DNA of 64,000 nt from Acanthosepion esculentum (GCA_964036315.1 OZ038498.1:6322278-6386277); one strand, 5' to 3'. Positions 11,979 through 23,345 are shown, counted from the stretch's first letter. The notes: generated by a model from the letters alone, not told the origin. Made by a program: numbers and translations.

Positions 11979-13217
11979 GTAAGTAAAAGCTTCAACTCTT
12001 CTTTCTTCAACTTAGATTCTAGATGTTTGTGCATACTCTATCAGATTGATTAATGTGACTTCATTCTAAATCTATCAATCATCATTGTCAGTGTAACTGC
12101 TGATAGGACGATCATATTTGCTGCTAATTATTTGGCCAGATGGTCTTGGCTGCATCAAATCTGGTCAGACTGAGTCCAAAGTAAACTCCTTCTTTTATCA
12201 CAAGTAGTGTGTTAATTAAATTTATAGACAAGCGAATTGTTCTGCTTACAAGCTTTGATGTTGTATGGAAAGAGAATGTTGATTAATCAGTAAGCAAGTA
12301 GACACTTCAAGGAAGTCTTATCAGATAAATGCACATTAATCTATATTGGGGTTTGTTGATTATATAAAAAAGAAATTAACAATTTCGTTTTTGATTTTCA
12401 GTCTTGAGAGGAAATTCAATTTCGCTGTAATCAAATAATCAGAGTGTTCAAGGAAAAAGATAAAAGTAAAATCACCAGGATAATGCTCTGCCTTATTTTA
12501 AATTTAATTTAAAATTGAATTCCACAAAGATAAATTATTTTGCTTCTCATCTAACAGATTTGCTATTAATTATTTATGCAGCTCATTCAACTCTCCTTTA
12601 ATATTTGAATTGTGCACATTCCTTAAAACTGTGCGACTAATGCGGGATTTACTGAAATACGATCATAAACAGATGCTGATGACTTAGAAACTGTTAAGTG
12701 CCGTTATATTTTATCACACTTATGCCGATTGGTCTTAGAAATATTCTGCACTGTAATCATAAAAATATAGAGACATGTCTACTGTGTTTATGTTTATTAT
12801 AGAATTTTTATTTTTATTAACAGCGTTTGTCTTGTACAGTAGCCATCCAATAAAGTGCGACCCAATCAAACATTCAGTCGTTTAATTTGTACTTAGAAGC
12901 TTCAACAATATTCTTCAGTTCAAAGAACAAAACGTAACGAAACAAAACGCTAATAGTCTGAAGTACATAGAAATGATGGACACTTCACCCATATAAAAAA
13001 AAAAAAAAAAAATTGGCATGTAAAAATTCATAATTCGTAATACATAATCAAGATGCAAAACCTTATTCAATGGAATTGTGACTGGGGTCAAAACATTGTG
13101 AAAGTGTAAAGGTGGGCTTTAGTGCCAGGGGTGCTTTGTAAAAAATTATTACCAGCAATACATTTTTGAAAACCAAATGTTGCCAGCAATGCTTTTTTGA
13201 AAAAAAAAAGAAAAATA

Positions 13218-14389
13218 CAGGGGTTGGACAAAATAATTGAAACACTTGTTAAATTCAAAGAAATTTTATTTAATATGGAGTTGGTCCTCCTTTAGCCTCA
13301 CATACAGCTTTAATACGTCTAGGAATGGAATCATACATCTTCCTGACTTCATCCAGAGGAATTTTCAGTCATTCTTCCATTAACACCTGCTCCAGCTCTT
13401 TAAGACACGACGGTGGAGGATAGCGGCTCCTAACTTGTCGCTCCAAAATGCACCAGAAATCTTCAATAATATTGATATCTGGAGATTGGGGAGGCCACTC
13501 CATGTGTTCTAGCTCACTTTCATGCTCTTCATACCAATTCTTAACCACTTGAGAGCATTATCATCTTGGAAGATGCAATCACCATCAGGGAATAAAGTCT
13601 GGGCCATTGGATAAATATGATTTCCCAAAATGTTCAGGTAATTTTTGTTGTTGATTCTACAATGCAGGGCAACTATTGGACCGAGGCAATTCCATGATAT
13701 GGCGGCCCAAACTATCACTGATCCACCTCCATGCTTCACTGTTGGAAGAAGGCAGTCAGGGTTGTAAGCTTCTTTGGGCTGCCTCCACACATAATCTCGT
13801 CCTGAAGTTGGGAAAAGAGAAAAACTGGACTTGTTTGAGAATATGACTTGCTTCCATTGGTCTGCGGACCAGGCATTGTGATCTTTGCACCACTTCAACG
13901 TCTTCTGAATGTTGCGAGTGGAGAGAAGAGGTTTCCTTACGGCGGCTCTTCCATGATATGCAGCCTGATGGAGCTCCTGACAAACAGTTTTAGTAGAAAC
14001 TGAACTATTCAGATGATTATTCAACTCAGCAGTCACTTCAGCCCGAATTGCTACAGTTGCTAGAGGTTTTACCCTGTTTCTTGAATTGCATCAGTGTTCT
14101 TGATATGGTAGCTCTTGAAAGACCAAACAGTTCAGCAACCTTAGTGATCGAGGCTCCTGCCATGCGAACTCCAACAATTTGCCCTTTTTCGAACTTGAAG
14201 AGGTCACGCATTTAGCTTAAATTTTACTAAATTCTAAAAATAATTAAGACAAAGAGTAAATTAGATAAACGTATTTACAATAGATATAACCTGCAATTAC
14301 GAAGTTTTAGTTAAAGTTCTTAATATAATAGGTCTTTGAAATATAGGAGTGGAATTTGCATCTGTTCCAATTATTTTGTCCAACCCCTG
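13218..14389 (-). mobile_element. Tc1-like transposon, 1172 bp, with both TIRs and TA duplication
   Basis: The termini are CAGGGGTTGGACAAAATAAT at both ends in inverted orientation, flanked by TA at 13216-13217 and 14390-14391. The minus strand encodes a Tc1-type transposase. The helix-turn-helix region is at 14212-14085 (LFKFEKGQIVGVRMAG ... GLSRATISRT), followed by the DDE domain. The length is normal for the family. Flanks are minisatellite units, so the insertion site is clear. Confidence 0.93.
13260..14214 (-). pseudogene. Tc1-like transposase, inactivated
   Basis: The reading frame is open from 14036 to 13509 and preserved in other frames on both sides. The first catalytic Asp has been lost: the usual SDES is SNKS (IFSNKSSF). 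The second is present (IFQDDNA), and the third region is readable only after a frameshift (WPPQSPDINIIED). About 40 bp is missing near 14044-14085 compared with the copy at 27768. A catalytically dead fossil. Confidence 0.88.
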
Positions 14390-14458
14390 TATATATTACC
14401 AGCTATACATTTTTGAAAAAAAGAAAAAATATTTTGTGATACATATTTGAAAGAAAAT

Positions 14459-15040
14459 TATTACCAGAAATAGATGTTTTGAAGGAAAAATATTACCAGA
14501 AATAGATGTTTTGAAGGAAAAATATTACCAGAAATAGATGTTTTGAAGGAAAAATATTACCAGAAATAGATGTTTTGAAGGAAAAATATTACCAGAAATA
14601 GATGTTTTGAAGGAAAAATATTACCAGAAATAGATGTTTTGAAGGAAAAATATTACCAGAAATAGATGTTTTGAAGGAAAAATATTACCAGAAATAGATG
14701 TTTTGAAGGAAAAATATTACCAGAAATAGATGTTTTGAAGGAAAAATATTACCAGAAATAGATGTTTTGAAGGAAAAATATTACCAGAAATAGATGTTTT
14801 GAAGGAAAAATATTACCAGAAATAGATGTTTTGAAGGAAAAATATTACCAGAAATAGATGTTTTGAAGGAAAAATATTACCAGAAATAGATGTTTTGAAG
14901 GAAAAATATTACCAGAAATAGATTTTAAAAAATTTTTTACCAGAAATGGATTTAAAAAAAAAATATTACCAGAAATAGATATAAAAAAAAATATTACCAG
15001 AAATAGATTTAAAAAAAAAATATTACCAACAATAAAAGTT
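14459..15040. repeat. 32-bp minisatellite, about 15 copies plus decayed units
   Basis: The unit contains TTACCAGAAATAGATG and TTTTGAAGGAAAAATA. It is near-perfect from 14459 to 14922, then gives shorter A-rich variants to 15040. Part of the composite element above. Confidence 0.95.
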
Positions 15041-15228
15041 TCGTCGTCATTAAATAACCCATTGAGGTTGATATGCCATAAAACTAAAACAAAGCAAACT
15101 AAATCAACAATATTCTTTCAGGAGTAGAATTCAGTCATTCAGGATTGTAGTGCCAGTGGTTGTATTGACATTCCTGAATGTATGGTGAGGCTGAAAGTAG
15201 GAGATGCAAATATTATAAGCTACTAGAG

Positions 15229-15744
15229 TAGAGGTCTCAGACACAAGGACACAAAATGGCCATTATGTGCTGAGAGAGAGGTGCAGCAGGTCAGTAACGG
15301 GACCATTGCCAGAGTATTACTAATGGGGAGGACATCAACTCCAGAAGGGGCCTACGGGTAGAAGGGATGTGTGTCACATTTACAGATGTGGAGAGCGAGG
15401 CAAACATTTTTGAAGCAAGGTCAGCTTCTGCTAATATGAGTTGTCTCTCTTCTTAATGTTTAATTTGACATTTGTACCTGATTGTCAGGTAGCTGATGAA
15501 GAATACCTGGCTTTTCTTACCTTCATTGAAAAAGGAACTAGAACAGGACACTGCAGACCTTAACATTGATTGACTTTAAAATTATTGACTTCTACTCCAA
15601 AAGCATGGAAGGCATGAGTGACAAATTTATTAAACTTATTAGAATTTGAGGAAAATATTAGCCATGGAAATGGTTCCCAGTGGGCTGCAGAAAGATAGAC
15701 CCTGAGCCACATATGGCCGGTGAGCTGTAGGTTTGAAATCCCTG
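15229..15744. mobile_element. hAT-like non-autonomous element, 516 bp
   Basis: The left end TAGAGGTCTCAGAC and right end GTTTGAAATCCCTG are imperfect inverted copies of the hAT-type terminus CAGRGGTCTCAAAC. The 8-bp flanks are TACTAGAG (15221-15228) and TACTTGAG (15745-15752), one mismatch, as expected of a hAT duplication. The interior is richer in GC than the neighbours and carries no readable transposase. Confidence 0.7.
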
Positions 15745-15752
15745 TACTTGAG

Positions 15753-16289
15753 AAAAAGTAACATTAAATTTTTGTATTTAAGAATGTTATAAAAGATACA
15801 AGTACTTAGTATGGCTCTTATTGAACTATAGACTTAATCCAGTGTGCTATGGAGAAATACAAATTCAAAATTGTTTTATTTTGACAGTAAATGCAAAGTT
15901 CCTGTAAGTTTTTGGTTTTCTGTTATACACGGGGGTTTCATCTTTCTCCACATCGGTTCAATTCTATTAAGAGAGGAGTTTATGGCAGGCTAATCTTGTA
16001 ACACTGCAATGTCTTCATCAGTGAGGAACTTTGTTGCATGCAGTGGATAGCGAGGTATTCTATCATATTAGAATATTTAAGCTTTTGTTATAGTTGTTAA
16101 TAAGCGAGACTGGTAATGTTCTTTTACTGTTCAGGCTTCCATAAATTTCTTTTTTTATCATCACATTTCATGCACCAGTTCTTTTATTTGAGTCTCTCCC
16201 ACTTAATTTTATGGTAAAAGTTGTATATCTCATTTCTTGTTATAAAACTAGTTTTTGGATATATTGTCTTGTATTATTATTTCAATTTT
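15753..16289. other. Intron sequence with weak PLE-end-like motif
   Basis: Mostly unclassified. On the minus strand near 16010-16030 CTGATGAAGACATTGCAGTG recalls the CTGANGA-hairpin motif of PLE ends, but no GAAA follows. Confidence 0.35.
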
Positions 16290-16793
16290 ACTCAAGCTTA
16301 CTAGATAGATTATGCGTTGTTTTCCTCTGTCCCTTTTGCCATCAATCTGTCCTAACAGATCTTCTTTATCTACCGTTTCCATTCAAGGCATAGGCGATCA
16401 TGGCTCTCCACAATTTCCTCTCCTTTGTAGCTCTTAATAAATTTGCTCTTTTTGTTCTCTCCTAAACCTTGTTCCGACATGAGATGATAGATGGTGGAAC
16501 AAGGTTTAGGAGAGATAAGAAAAAGACAAAATTTATTAAGAGCTACAAAGGAGAGGAAATTGTGGAGAGCCATGATCGCCTATGCCCTGAATGGAAACGG
16601 TAGATAAAGAGGAAGATCTGTTAGGACAGATTGAAGGCAAGAGGGATAGAGGAAAACAACGCATAACCTACTTAGTGAGCTTGAGTAAATGGATGTCGGA
16701 ACAAGGTTTAGGAGAGATAACAAAAAGACAAAATTTATTAAGGGCTATAAAGGAGAGGAAATTGTAGAGAGCCATGAATGCCTTCATCTTAAA
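16290..16793. repeat. Inverted duplication of a LINE 3' end (palindrome) plus a direct copy
   Basis: The left arm (16290-16478) and right arm (16494-16686) are inverted copies of ~190 bp around a 15-bp spacer, with about nine in ten bases matching. The right arm reads plus-strand as the C-terminal end of an RTE-type LINE protein (EQGLGEIRKRQNLLRATKER, KLWRAMIAYAL). A third, direct copy of part of it follows at 16690-16793. Confidence 0.85.
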
Positions 16794-17214
16794 GGGATAG
16801 TGAACATACAATAGAAGAAGTGTGAATTTGAAAGGATTTTAAAAGAAAGAAATGTTCATGAAGAGATTAATTATCAACGTGTATCTGTGAAGAAAGAAAA
16901 TAATGGTAACATGTGACGGTGACACACAAATTATACCGTCTGAGTCTAAAACTTGAAAGTTTTTTCAGAGAATTATTTCTCTTGTGTCTTATGTTTGGAG
17001 AGATACCAACTTAGGAAACCTTAGGAATTAGATTTTTTAATATTTTTCACTCTTTTATTTTGGCTTTTTTCATTTCAATTTCTTTGTTGGTTTGGGTTAT
17101 CTCAATTGGTATCACCTCATACAAGTTCGTAAAGCCGTTAAGACAAGGGGTTTACAAGTTGTGGAAGAATTAGAATCAGAAACATTAATAATGAGCAGGA
17201 AGAAGAAAGAGTAA
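16794..17214. other. Intron sequence, nothing recognised
   Basis: No element or exon recognised apart from the probable 3' end of the minus-strand LINE around 17150-17214. Confidence 0.4.
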
Positions 17215-17740
17215 TCAAGAGGAAATTAGATAGTAATTGACATTGCATTTAAATTTTTGCAGATTAAAGTTGGCTGGAAAGCATGGAGACAGAAGGGAGT
17301 TCCACAAGCAAGAAGTGTGAGAAAAGAAACTGTTAGCATAGAACTTATGGTTACATCTATCTAGCTCAATGATAAATTGATGAGATCTCAATGCGAATAT
17401 AGCACTGCACTTAAAATGTCTAGGTAACATAGTGAAAAGCTCATGAGAACAATTACCATGAAAGTATTTATAGAAAAGGCAAAGAGAGGCAACCTTATGG
17501 TGGTGGGAACGTAACTAAAGCCAAGCCTCCAGATCAGGACCAATATACTGCTGATTCTTCTTTGGATTTTATGAAGAAGCTCAAAGTAAATAACAGGGGC
17601 ACTGGATCATATGTGGCAGCAATATTCTAAGCATGGACGAATGGTAGACTTATAGATATGTAAGATAGATTCTGGAGAGAAAAATTGTCTCACACAACAT
17701 AGTGAACCAACTTTCTTAGCATCTGAAGACACATGCAAAC
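17215..17740 (-). mobile_element. 5'-truncated jockey/CR1-type LINE
   Basis: Minus-strand reading from 17740 gives KVGSLCCVRQFFSPESILHI, then YKSTIRPCLEYCCHIW, then after frameshifts RCNHKFYANSFFSHTSCLWN to the ORF end near 17215. The catalytic YADD region is absent. Confidence 0.78.
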
Positions 17741-18438
17741 ATAGTATGTTTTTGTTTCTTATTTTTGAAATAATTTACTTGGGATATATGTATGTAGATA
17801 AATGAGAATGGGTCATCTGTCTAAATAGGTGAAGTAAAAACTTATTAGGTAATTTATTCAGTGCTAGCAGTGCCATTGATTTATTATTGCTGGACTAGAA
17901 ATTATTGCTTTTATTGTTGGTTTAAAACATGGATTATATGAATATGCTTTTAAAAATCCCATCTTGGATTCATTAAGCATATTGAACTAATAATCTTTTG
18001 ATTTACTTTTATGTCCTGATATCAACAAACCTTCATGCAACTCAACAAATTTTAGTCACTTTTAGAAAGATTGTTGTCCCCTGAAATTCTAATTCAATGT
18101 TGTGTATTTTCCATTAAATAAGTTTTCTGCTTGTAGGTGTTAAGGTTTTCAACATTTTTATTTGTGAAACTTTTTATGTTTCACCTTCGTAAAGTGAAGT
18201 TTTGGAAATCACCAACATTCACTGGTAAATTGTTATACTTGAGAACTGAACCATTTTTAAAAAGCTTAGGAGATTGGTATTTACAGAACTTGTAATTTGT
18301 GTGGCTTCAGGAAAAAAAATACTGAAAATGATTTTTTATTGGTCCTTTGAACATTACAGGTGAGAACAATCATGTCTCTCACTCAACTGATTTTACATAA
18401 GGAAATTTTAATTCTTCTGTTTTTTAAATTTTCATCAG
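17741..18438. other. Intron sequence, nothing recognised
   Basis: AT-rich, single-copy-looking, no exon. Confidence 0.4.
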
Positions 18439-18534
18439 GTGAAATATCTAGGACACATAATGAGGAAAGTGGGCTTAAAGAATTTGACACTCACACATCA
18501 TATTGAAGGCAAGAGGGAAACAATGAGTAACCTA
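18439..18534 (+). mobile_element. RTE-type LINE fragment, left part (interrupted)
   Basis: Encodes KYLGHIMRKVGLKNLTLT and HIEGKR, the conserved C-terminal region of RTE-type LINE proteins. It breaks at 18534 and resumes at 19303 (TYLTSFCKWMTEQ, then KATKDR) on the other side of the inserted SINE. Confidence 0.8.
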
Positions 18535-19302
18535 GTATCTGTCTATATTTCTGAGATGAGGTATTATGTACACTATTTACATTATTTGGATTATTGTCCT
18601 CATCTTTGTTGCCATATTTATTACAACGGTTCAGCCTTTCAGTATGTGTCTATATTTCTGAGATGATGTATTATGTACACTATTTACTTTATTCGGACTA
18701 TTGTCCTCATCGTTGTCGCCATATTTATTACAACGTTTTGGCCTTTCAGTATCTGTCTATATTTCTGAGATGAGGTATTATGTACACTATTTACATTATT
18801 CGGACTATTGTCCTCATCTTTGTTGCCATATTTATTGCAACGTTTAGGCCTTTCAGTATCTGTCTATATTTCTGAGATGATGTATTATGTACACTATTTA
18901 CATTATTCGGACTATTGTCCTCATCTTTGTTGCCATATTTATTACAACGTTTCGGCCCCTCAGTATCTGTTATAATTCTAAGATGAGGTATTATGTACAC
19001 TATTTACATTATTCAGACTAATGTCCTCATCTTTGTCGCCATATTTATTACAACGTTTCGGCCGTTGTATGCTCCGGCCTTCTTCAGGTGGTTGGAATGT
19101 CAAACAGAACCCTTTATTTTGCTCACTGGTGTAGACTGTTCTAGTTCCACATGCCATGTTTAATGGATGTCAGTTATCAGTTATCTCCTGTTAATTCCCC
19201 TCTCCAAGTTCTCCACCATCTTAACTGGGTATTGAACTCACACTCTTTGGGTCTTGTCACTGGATCTAACCAAGGCCTTTATCCACTGTGCCATGTGTCC
19301 TT
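18535..19302 (-). mobile_element. tRNA-derived SINE with 107-bp tandem tail, 768 bp
   Basis: Target duplication GTAACCTA flanks it (18527-18534 and 19303-19310), inside a LINE whose reading resumes afterwards. On the minus strand it starts with a tRNA-like head (GGACACATGGCACAGTGGAT; B box GAGTTCAATACCC). Then come a body with AATAAAGGG, a hammerhead-like core (19087-19055: CTGAAGA, GGCCG/CGGCC stem, GAAAC) and five tail units with boundaries at 18963, 18856, 18749, 18642 and 18535, exactly 107 bp apart. Pol III transcription from the tRNA-like head is the likely mode, by family knowledge. Confidence 0.85.
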
Positions 19303-19440
19303 GTAACCTACTTAACAAGCTTCTGTAAATGGATGACAGAACAGAAAATGAGAGGGTTAGGGTTAAAAAATAAGAAGTTGCTAAAAGCAACAAAAGATAG
19401 GTAATCATAGTTCTCCACAACTTCGTATGTTATGAAGGAT
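19303..19440 (+). mobile_element. RTE-type LINE fragment, right part
   Basis: Continues the fragment at 18439-18534 after the SINE: TYLTSFCKWMTEQ, then LLKATKDR, with stops and small shifts. Confidence 0.75.
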
Positions 19441-19554
19441 CCCAGTAAATAAAAGAACAGTTTCTCTAACATTTTTAATGAGGCAACTGATATCTCTTAC
19501 TTAGAAGAGCCAGAATATCTTTGAAACCTTGAATGTAATTGTTTCTTTTTCTAT

Positions 19555-19995
19555 GTGCCATGTCCCTTCAGGACGTTGACAGTCATGGCTCTCCACAGTT
19601 CCCTATCTTTTGTAGCTTTTAATAAGTTTTGTCCTTTTTCCCTCTCTCCCAAACATGGCTCTGCCACACATTTACTTAAACTTGCCAGTTAGGTTATGTG
19701 TTACTCTCTTTTGTCTCTCTTGCCAACAATCTATCCTGTGAGTATCCAGTTTGCCAAGCCCTCTTTCCTAATTATGTGTCATTGAAATTTCAACTATCTC
19801 TCCCTGATGTTAACTATATGTGTTCTTTTTGTTGCTGTTTTCTCTAAAACTTTGTTGTTGCTCGCATGTTCAATCCATGGAATCCTCAGCATCCTTCTGT
19901 AGAACTCCAATTTCTGTTGCTTCAAGTCTCTTCTTCATTTGTGAGGAGATTGTCCAGCATTCATTGTCATAGAGAAGTTCAGTACTCTATACACA
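19555..19995 (-). mobile_element. RTE-type LINE 3' end, decayed
   Basis: The minus strand carries LLYDNECWTISSQMKKRLEA-like sequence, FYRRMLRIPWIEH, the GKRDK region and an end at GGACATGGCAC (19556). It is the most complete example of this family's 3' half here, but has many stops. Confidence 0.75.
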
Positions 19996-20645
19996 AACCT
20001 AAATTTGATTTTCACATTAAAAATAATTTAAAATAGTATATATTTTTTGTAATAAAAAAAACATAAAATATATCATGTACTCTCTAATATAGGCACAGAC
20101 ACTATTGTTAAGTGCTTTATATGTTCCTGTATATGTTAGTTAACTCACTATTACTTGAGTTAAAAATAACTTATAAGATTATCATTAATTCTCATTGGGT
20201 CCTTTTACTTAGTCAGATTTGTAAAAACAAAAAAGGACTAAATACAATCGCACACACTCACCTTTATATATTAGATGTTATATCCTGATTATTTAAGGTA
20301 CTTGGTATTAACTTTGGCACAAATTACTTACAAAAGGTTTTGTATTGAAGAGGCCATTCAAATTGGAATGAATGCGTTTTAGTAAATTTCTTCCTTGCTT
20401 TTGAAATTTCCCATTAGATTCTATTGCTTATAATTTTACTGTTACTAATTTGTAATTCCCTGACCGCAGTTTTTACTTTCGTCCGGTTTCTAAGAGCAAT
20501 GGAACAAAAATGTCGAAAGAAACCATACCAAATTTTGGTAGTACTTGTTGAAATAGTTCTAACACCTGCAAGGCTTAGCAAGGTTAATCTAATTAAAATT
20601 TTTTCAGTCTCTTTGTCTCTCATATAGCAAGTCATTTTGGGTAGG
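19996..20645. other. AT-rich intron, nothing recognised
   Basis: Short open frames at 20424-20701 on both strands have no recognisable content. Confidence 0.4.
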
Positions 20646-20654
20646 AACTTGAGT

Positions 20655-20697
<43 letters not shown>

Positions 20698-20824
20698 GCA
20701 AGAAATCTTTTACTATAGGCCATGATAAATTTTAAAACAAAAACTTGAGTGAGATATATATATATATATATTATGGCATTAAAGGTAAGAAATTTTTTAC
20801 TATAGGCCATGATGAATTTTAAGT
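20646..20824. repeat. Tandem duplication of ~98 bp containing (TA)n
   Basis: The block AACTTGAGTGAGATATATAT ... ACTATAGGCCATGATRAATT occurs twice (about 20647-20743 and 20744-20823), with (TA)n runs of different length. Confidence 0.85.
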
Positions 20825-20935
20825 CGATCGGTTTCGTCCTCTCTCGTCAGAACTGTAAATGGGGAAACAAATTATGCGAAGAAAGTCTGTCGCGGATGAC
20901 GTGAATGAATAGACAGGGAAGAAAAAAAAAAAATG

Positions 20936-20942
<7 letters not shown>

Positions 20943-20986
<44 letters not shown>
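20943..20986. repeat. (TA)n microsatellite
   Basis: A pure TA run of about 44 bp, following an A13 run. Confidence 0.95.
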
Positions 20987-20990
<4 letters not shown>

Positions 20991-21667
20991 GCAGAGAGAA
21001 AAGGTATGTGAACAAATGATAAAGGTGCTGGGGTTTGGGAAATAATTGAATTAGCCAAAAACTCTTCAGTTTACCTCTCTTCACACTAGATATGCCTTAT
21101 GTTGGTCATATTTTATTCTTGTTTGCATTGTTTCATGTTTATATCTTTTCTCTTCTATCAGAATTCTCTTGATCTTGACTTTACAATAGGAACTGATAAT
21201 TAATTTTGTAGCAAATCAATTTCGTACATAATTGTTTCCTTTTCTTTTTATGTTTTGCCTAAAGTTGAATACTAAAAAGAACTGATCATTAGCTGTTCAG
21301 TACAACCATTTCCAGTTTGATTGAATCTTATGATTGAACTGTTAATATGATCAATGTTTTAAAAATGTTATCAGTTTTAAAGCCAAAGAAACAAAATAAA
21401 CAGATGTTAACATTAATTTATATTAGTAAACATTAGGACCTCCTTATTCATTGAAATGTTTTCCCTCTTCTTGATTGTGTCTGTCAGAAATTTAGGACAT
21501 TGCACCTTTTCTTGGGCGTCTCTTATATCTGGTAGCCTTCTAGCAGTATCAAATAGAACAACACTTTATTTTATCAAGGCGGTTATATTGTTCTTATTGT
21601 TTGTTCATTTTGTCACTTCTAGTAGCTTTCCTTGGGACTTAAGTCTTACAGCTGCATCATGTTGAAA
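20987..21667. other. Intron sequence, nothing recognised
   Basis: No exon or element recognised. The open frame at 21456-21665 has no splice sites or known domain. Confidence 0.4.
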
Positions 21668-22042
21668 TACCGGTTCCTGTATGATCACTGAAGTTAAGCA
21701 ACATCTAACATGGCCAGTACCTAGATGGGTGATCGCTTGGGAATACCAGCTGCTGTAAGCTTGTATGTGTGTGGGAGGTGGATAATGGCATGCAATTGTT
21801 AATCAGTGAGCCAAGTTCTAATTCCTGTTAGGTTCGTTATATTCACATGCACAAATACCCTTCGAAAAAGGTAGAAATTCATTTTCTCTCCCCACACCTA
21901 TGGGTTAATTAGTAAGATTTGTATCACTAAACCATTATTATCTCAAAAGAAAATTCTTACAAAATCTAAAAATATTTCCTGGCTAAAATGACATGCAAAG
22001 GGTTGATAAACTGTAGAAAATGAATGAATTAATCAATTGGGA
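21668..22042 (+). mobile_element. Compound 5S rRNA/tRNA-derived SINE, copy 2 (best preserved)
   Basis: 21668-21762 is plainly 5S rRNA-like: TACCGGTTCCTGTATGATCA, CTGAAGTTAAGCAACATC, then TACCTAGATGGGTGATCGC, TTGGGAATACC, GCTGCTGTAAGCTT. A tRNA-like head follows (GGTGGATAATGGCATGC; GTTCTAATTCC), then the body shared with copy 1. As a 5S gene it is incomplete and diverged, so a SINE is the right call. Confidence 0.85.
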
Positions 22043-23199
22043 TCTAATTTTTTAAAATTTTATCTCTTTGTGCTGCTTCCTCCGAATAATTGATCCACTC
22101 ATATAATTCTTGAAGTAACAACTTCCAGGAAATAAGAATAGTATTAAAAAAATGAATCTAGAACTTTTTCATATGAATTACTGAAGATAAACTGATAAAT
22201 TCACTATAAGAACATGGTATTCTTAATTTCATTTTCAAGCTTAAAATATGTGATAGCAATGATTATTATACTTGGTGTATAAATTATTATTGTGCAGTGT
22301 TCATTATTTATTTATTACTCGCCTAGAAGCTGCTCTTCGGGTGAACATTAGGCTAACTCCTGCAAGGGGGGGGGGGGCTTTTGGGGCTTTGAACTTTTAC
22401 CTTCAGAATCCTATGCACAAAAAAGTTATAAGAATTTAGAAATAATAAAATTATTTTAAAATTATTTCATCTTTATTTGACACCTTAATTCGGCATAATC
22501 TTTCTTCGTATATGCAACCAATCTCTGCAGTTTGTTTACATTTATTTTGCATGCAAGTTTTTATTTTCTTTTAAAATTACCATTCTTTATGATCCCTTCA
22601 CATAAGAGACGTTAGAGACCCCAAACTATGTCATATTTTGAAAACGCTACAGTACGCGTGCTAAAAAAAGAAACGAAACATATGAGCAATGTACTGTTAC
22701 CCGCTTAAGTTTTACTTACAGTTTAATTTGACGATAACAATTGCAATTGCGATTAAAAGCAAAATTAAAGTTAAACCTTTAATAAAGAAATTGTTTTTTA
22801 AACCTTTTCACTCAGTTTGATATTTAAATTCAACTTTAAATGAGTTACTCATCTAATTTTTAATCGTGTGTAACAACAGTAGTTACTACCTGTATTTCAT
22901 GTTGTATATGATTCGCTGAGATTGAAAAATAATTTGATGGACACACGTAGACTGCACTTCATTTATATATAGATATTAACATTGTTTAGATGGAGGAATG
23001 TTTCATTTCTTGCCTTCTTTCTATCTTATTTAGGCACAGAAAATAGAATCTGTAATCTGCGTTCAATTTCTGGCCATGTATGTTGTGTTCATTTTTACAT
23101 TAATACATTTGGGAAAAGTATAAATCCACCCCTTTCCCAATAGACATGGGTCAAATATTAGGGTAAACATGGTTCTTTAACTCTTGATGACTCCCTGTC
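22043..23199. other. Intron sequence with a G11-12 run
   Basis: A G run of about 12 lies at 22367-22378, after a moderately GC-rich stretch (CTCGCCTAGAAGCTGCTCTT). Nothing else recognised. Confidence 0.4.
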
Positions 23200-23345
23200 T
23201 AAAAGGAGGATAACTCTGAATTCAAAACTGAGGAAAAGGCAATGGAAAACACCTTCACTATCTTTCTCAAGAAGTCATATTAATTTACAGATAGTAAAGA
23301 AAAGAAATCTGTGAATAGCCATGATTGCATATGTCCTGAAGATAT
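23200..23345 (+). mobile_element. RTE-type LINE 3' end remnant
   Basis: Matches 39405-39540, sharing GGAAAACACC, TCTTTCTCAAGAAGTCAT and GTGAATAGCCATGATTGC, and ends near the GGACATGGC-type terminus of the family. Confidence 0.55.

Larger units (their letters stand above)
13130..15090 (+). mobile_element. Composite minisatellite element split by a Tc1 insertion
   Basis: Units of the type TTACCAGCAATACATTTTTG begin at about 13148. They are interrupted at 13218-14389 by a Tc1 element, resume at 14394 and pass into the 32-bp array. The region closes with ATTAAATAACCCAT ... GATATGCCATAAAAC (15049-15083), the end block also seen at 4131. It is therefore a second, larger member of the family at 3590-4185. 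Confidence 0.55.

Noticed and set aside
11841..12053. 70-codon open frame as a complete small gene
   Set aside because: Only 11920-11978 lies between strong splice sites; the flanking codons are intronic.
16010..16035. Hammerhead-like core on the minus strand (CTGATGAAGACATTG)
   Set aside because: A hairpin is possible but the required GAAA is absent.
21668..21762. 5S rRNA gene
   Set aside because: Lacks the 5' part, is diverged, is fused to a tRNA-like head, and recurs with the same body elsewhere, so it is a SINE.
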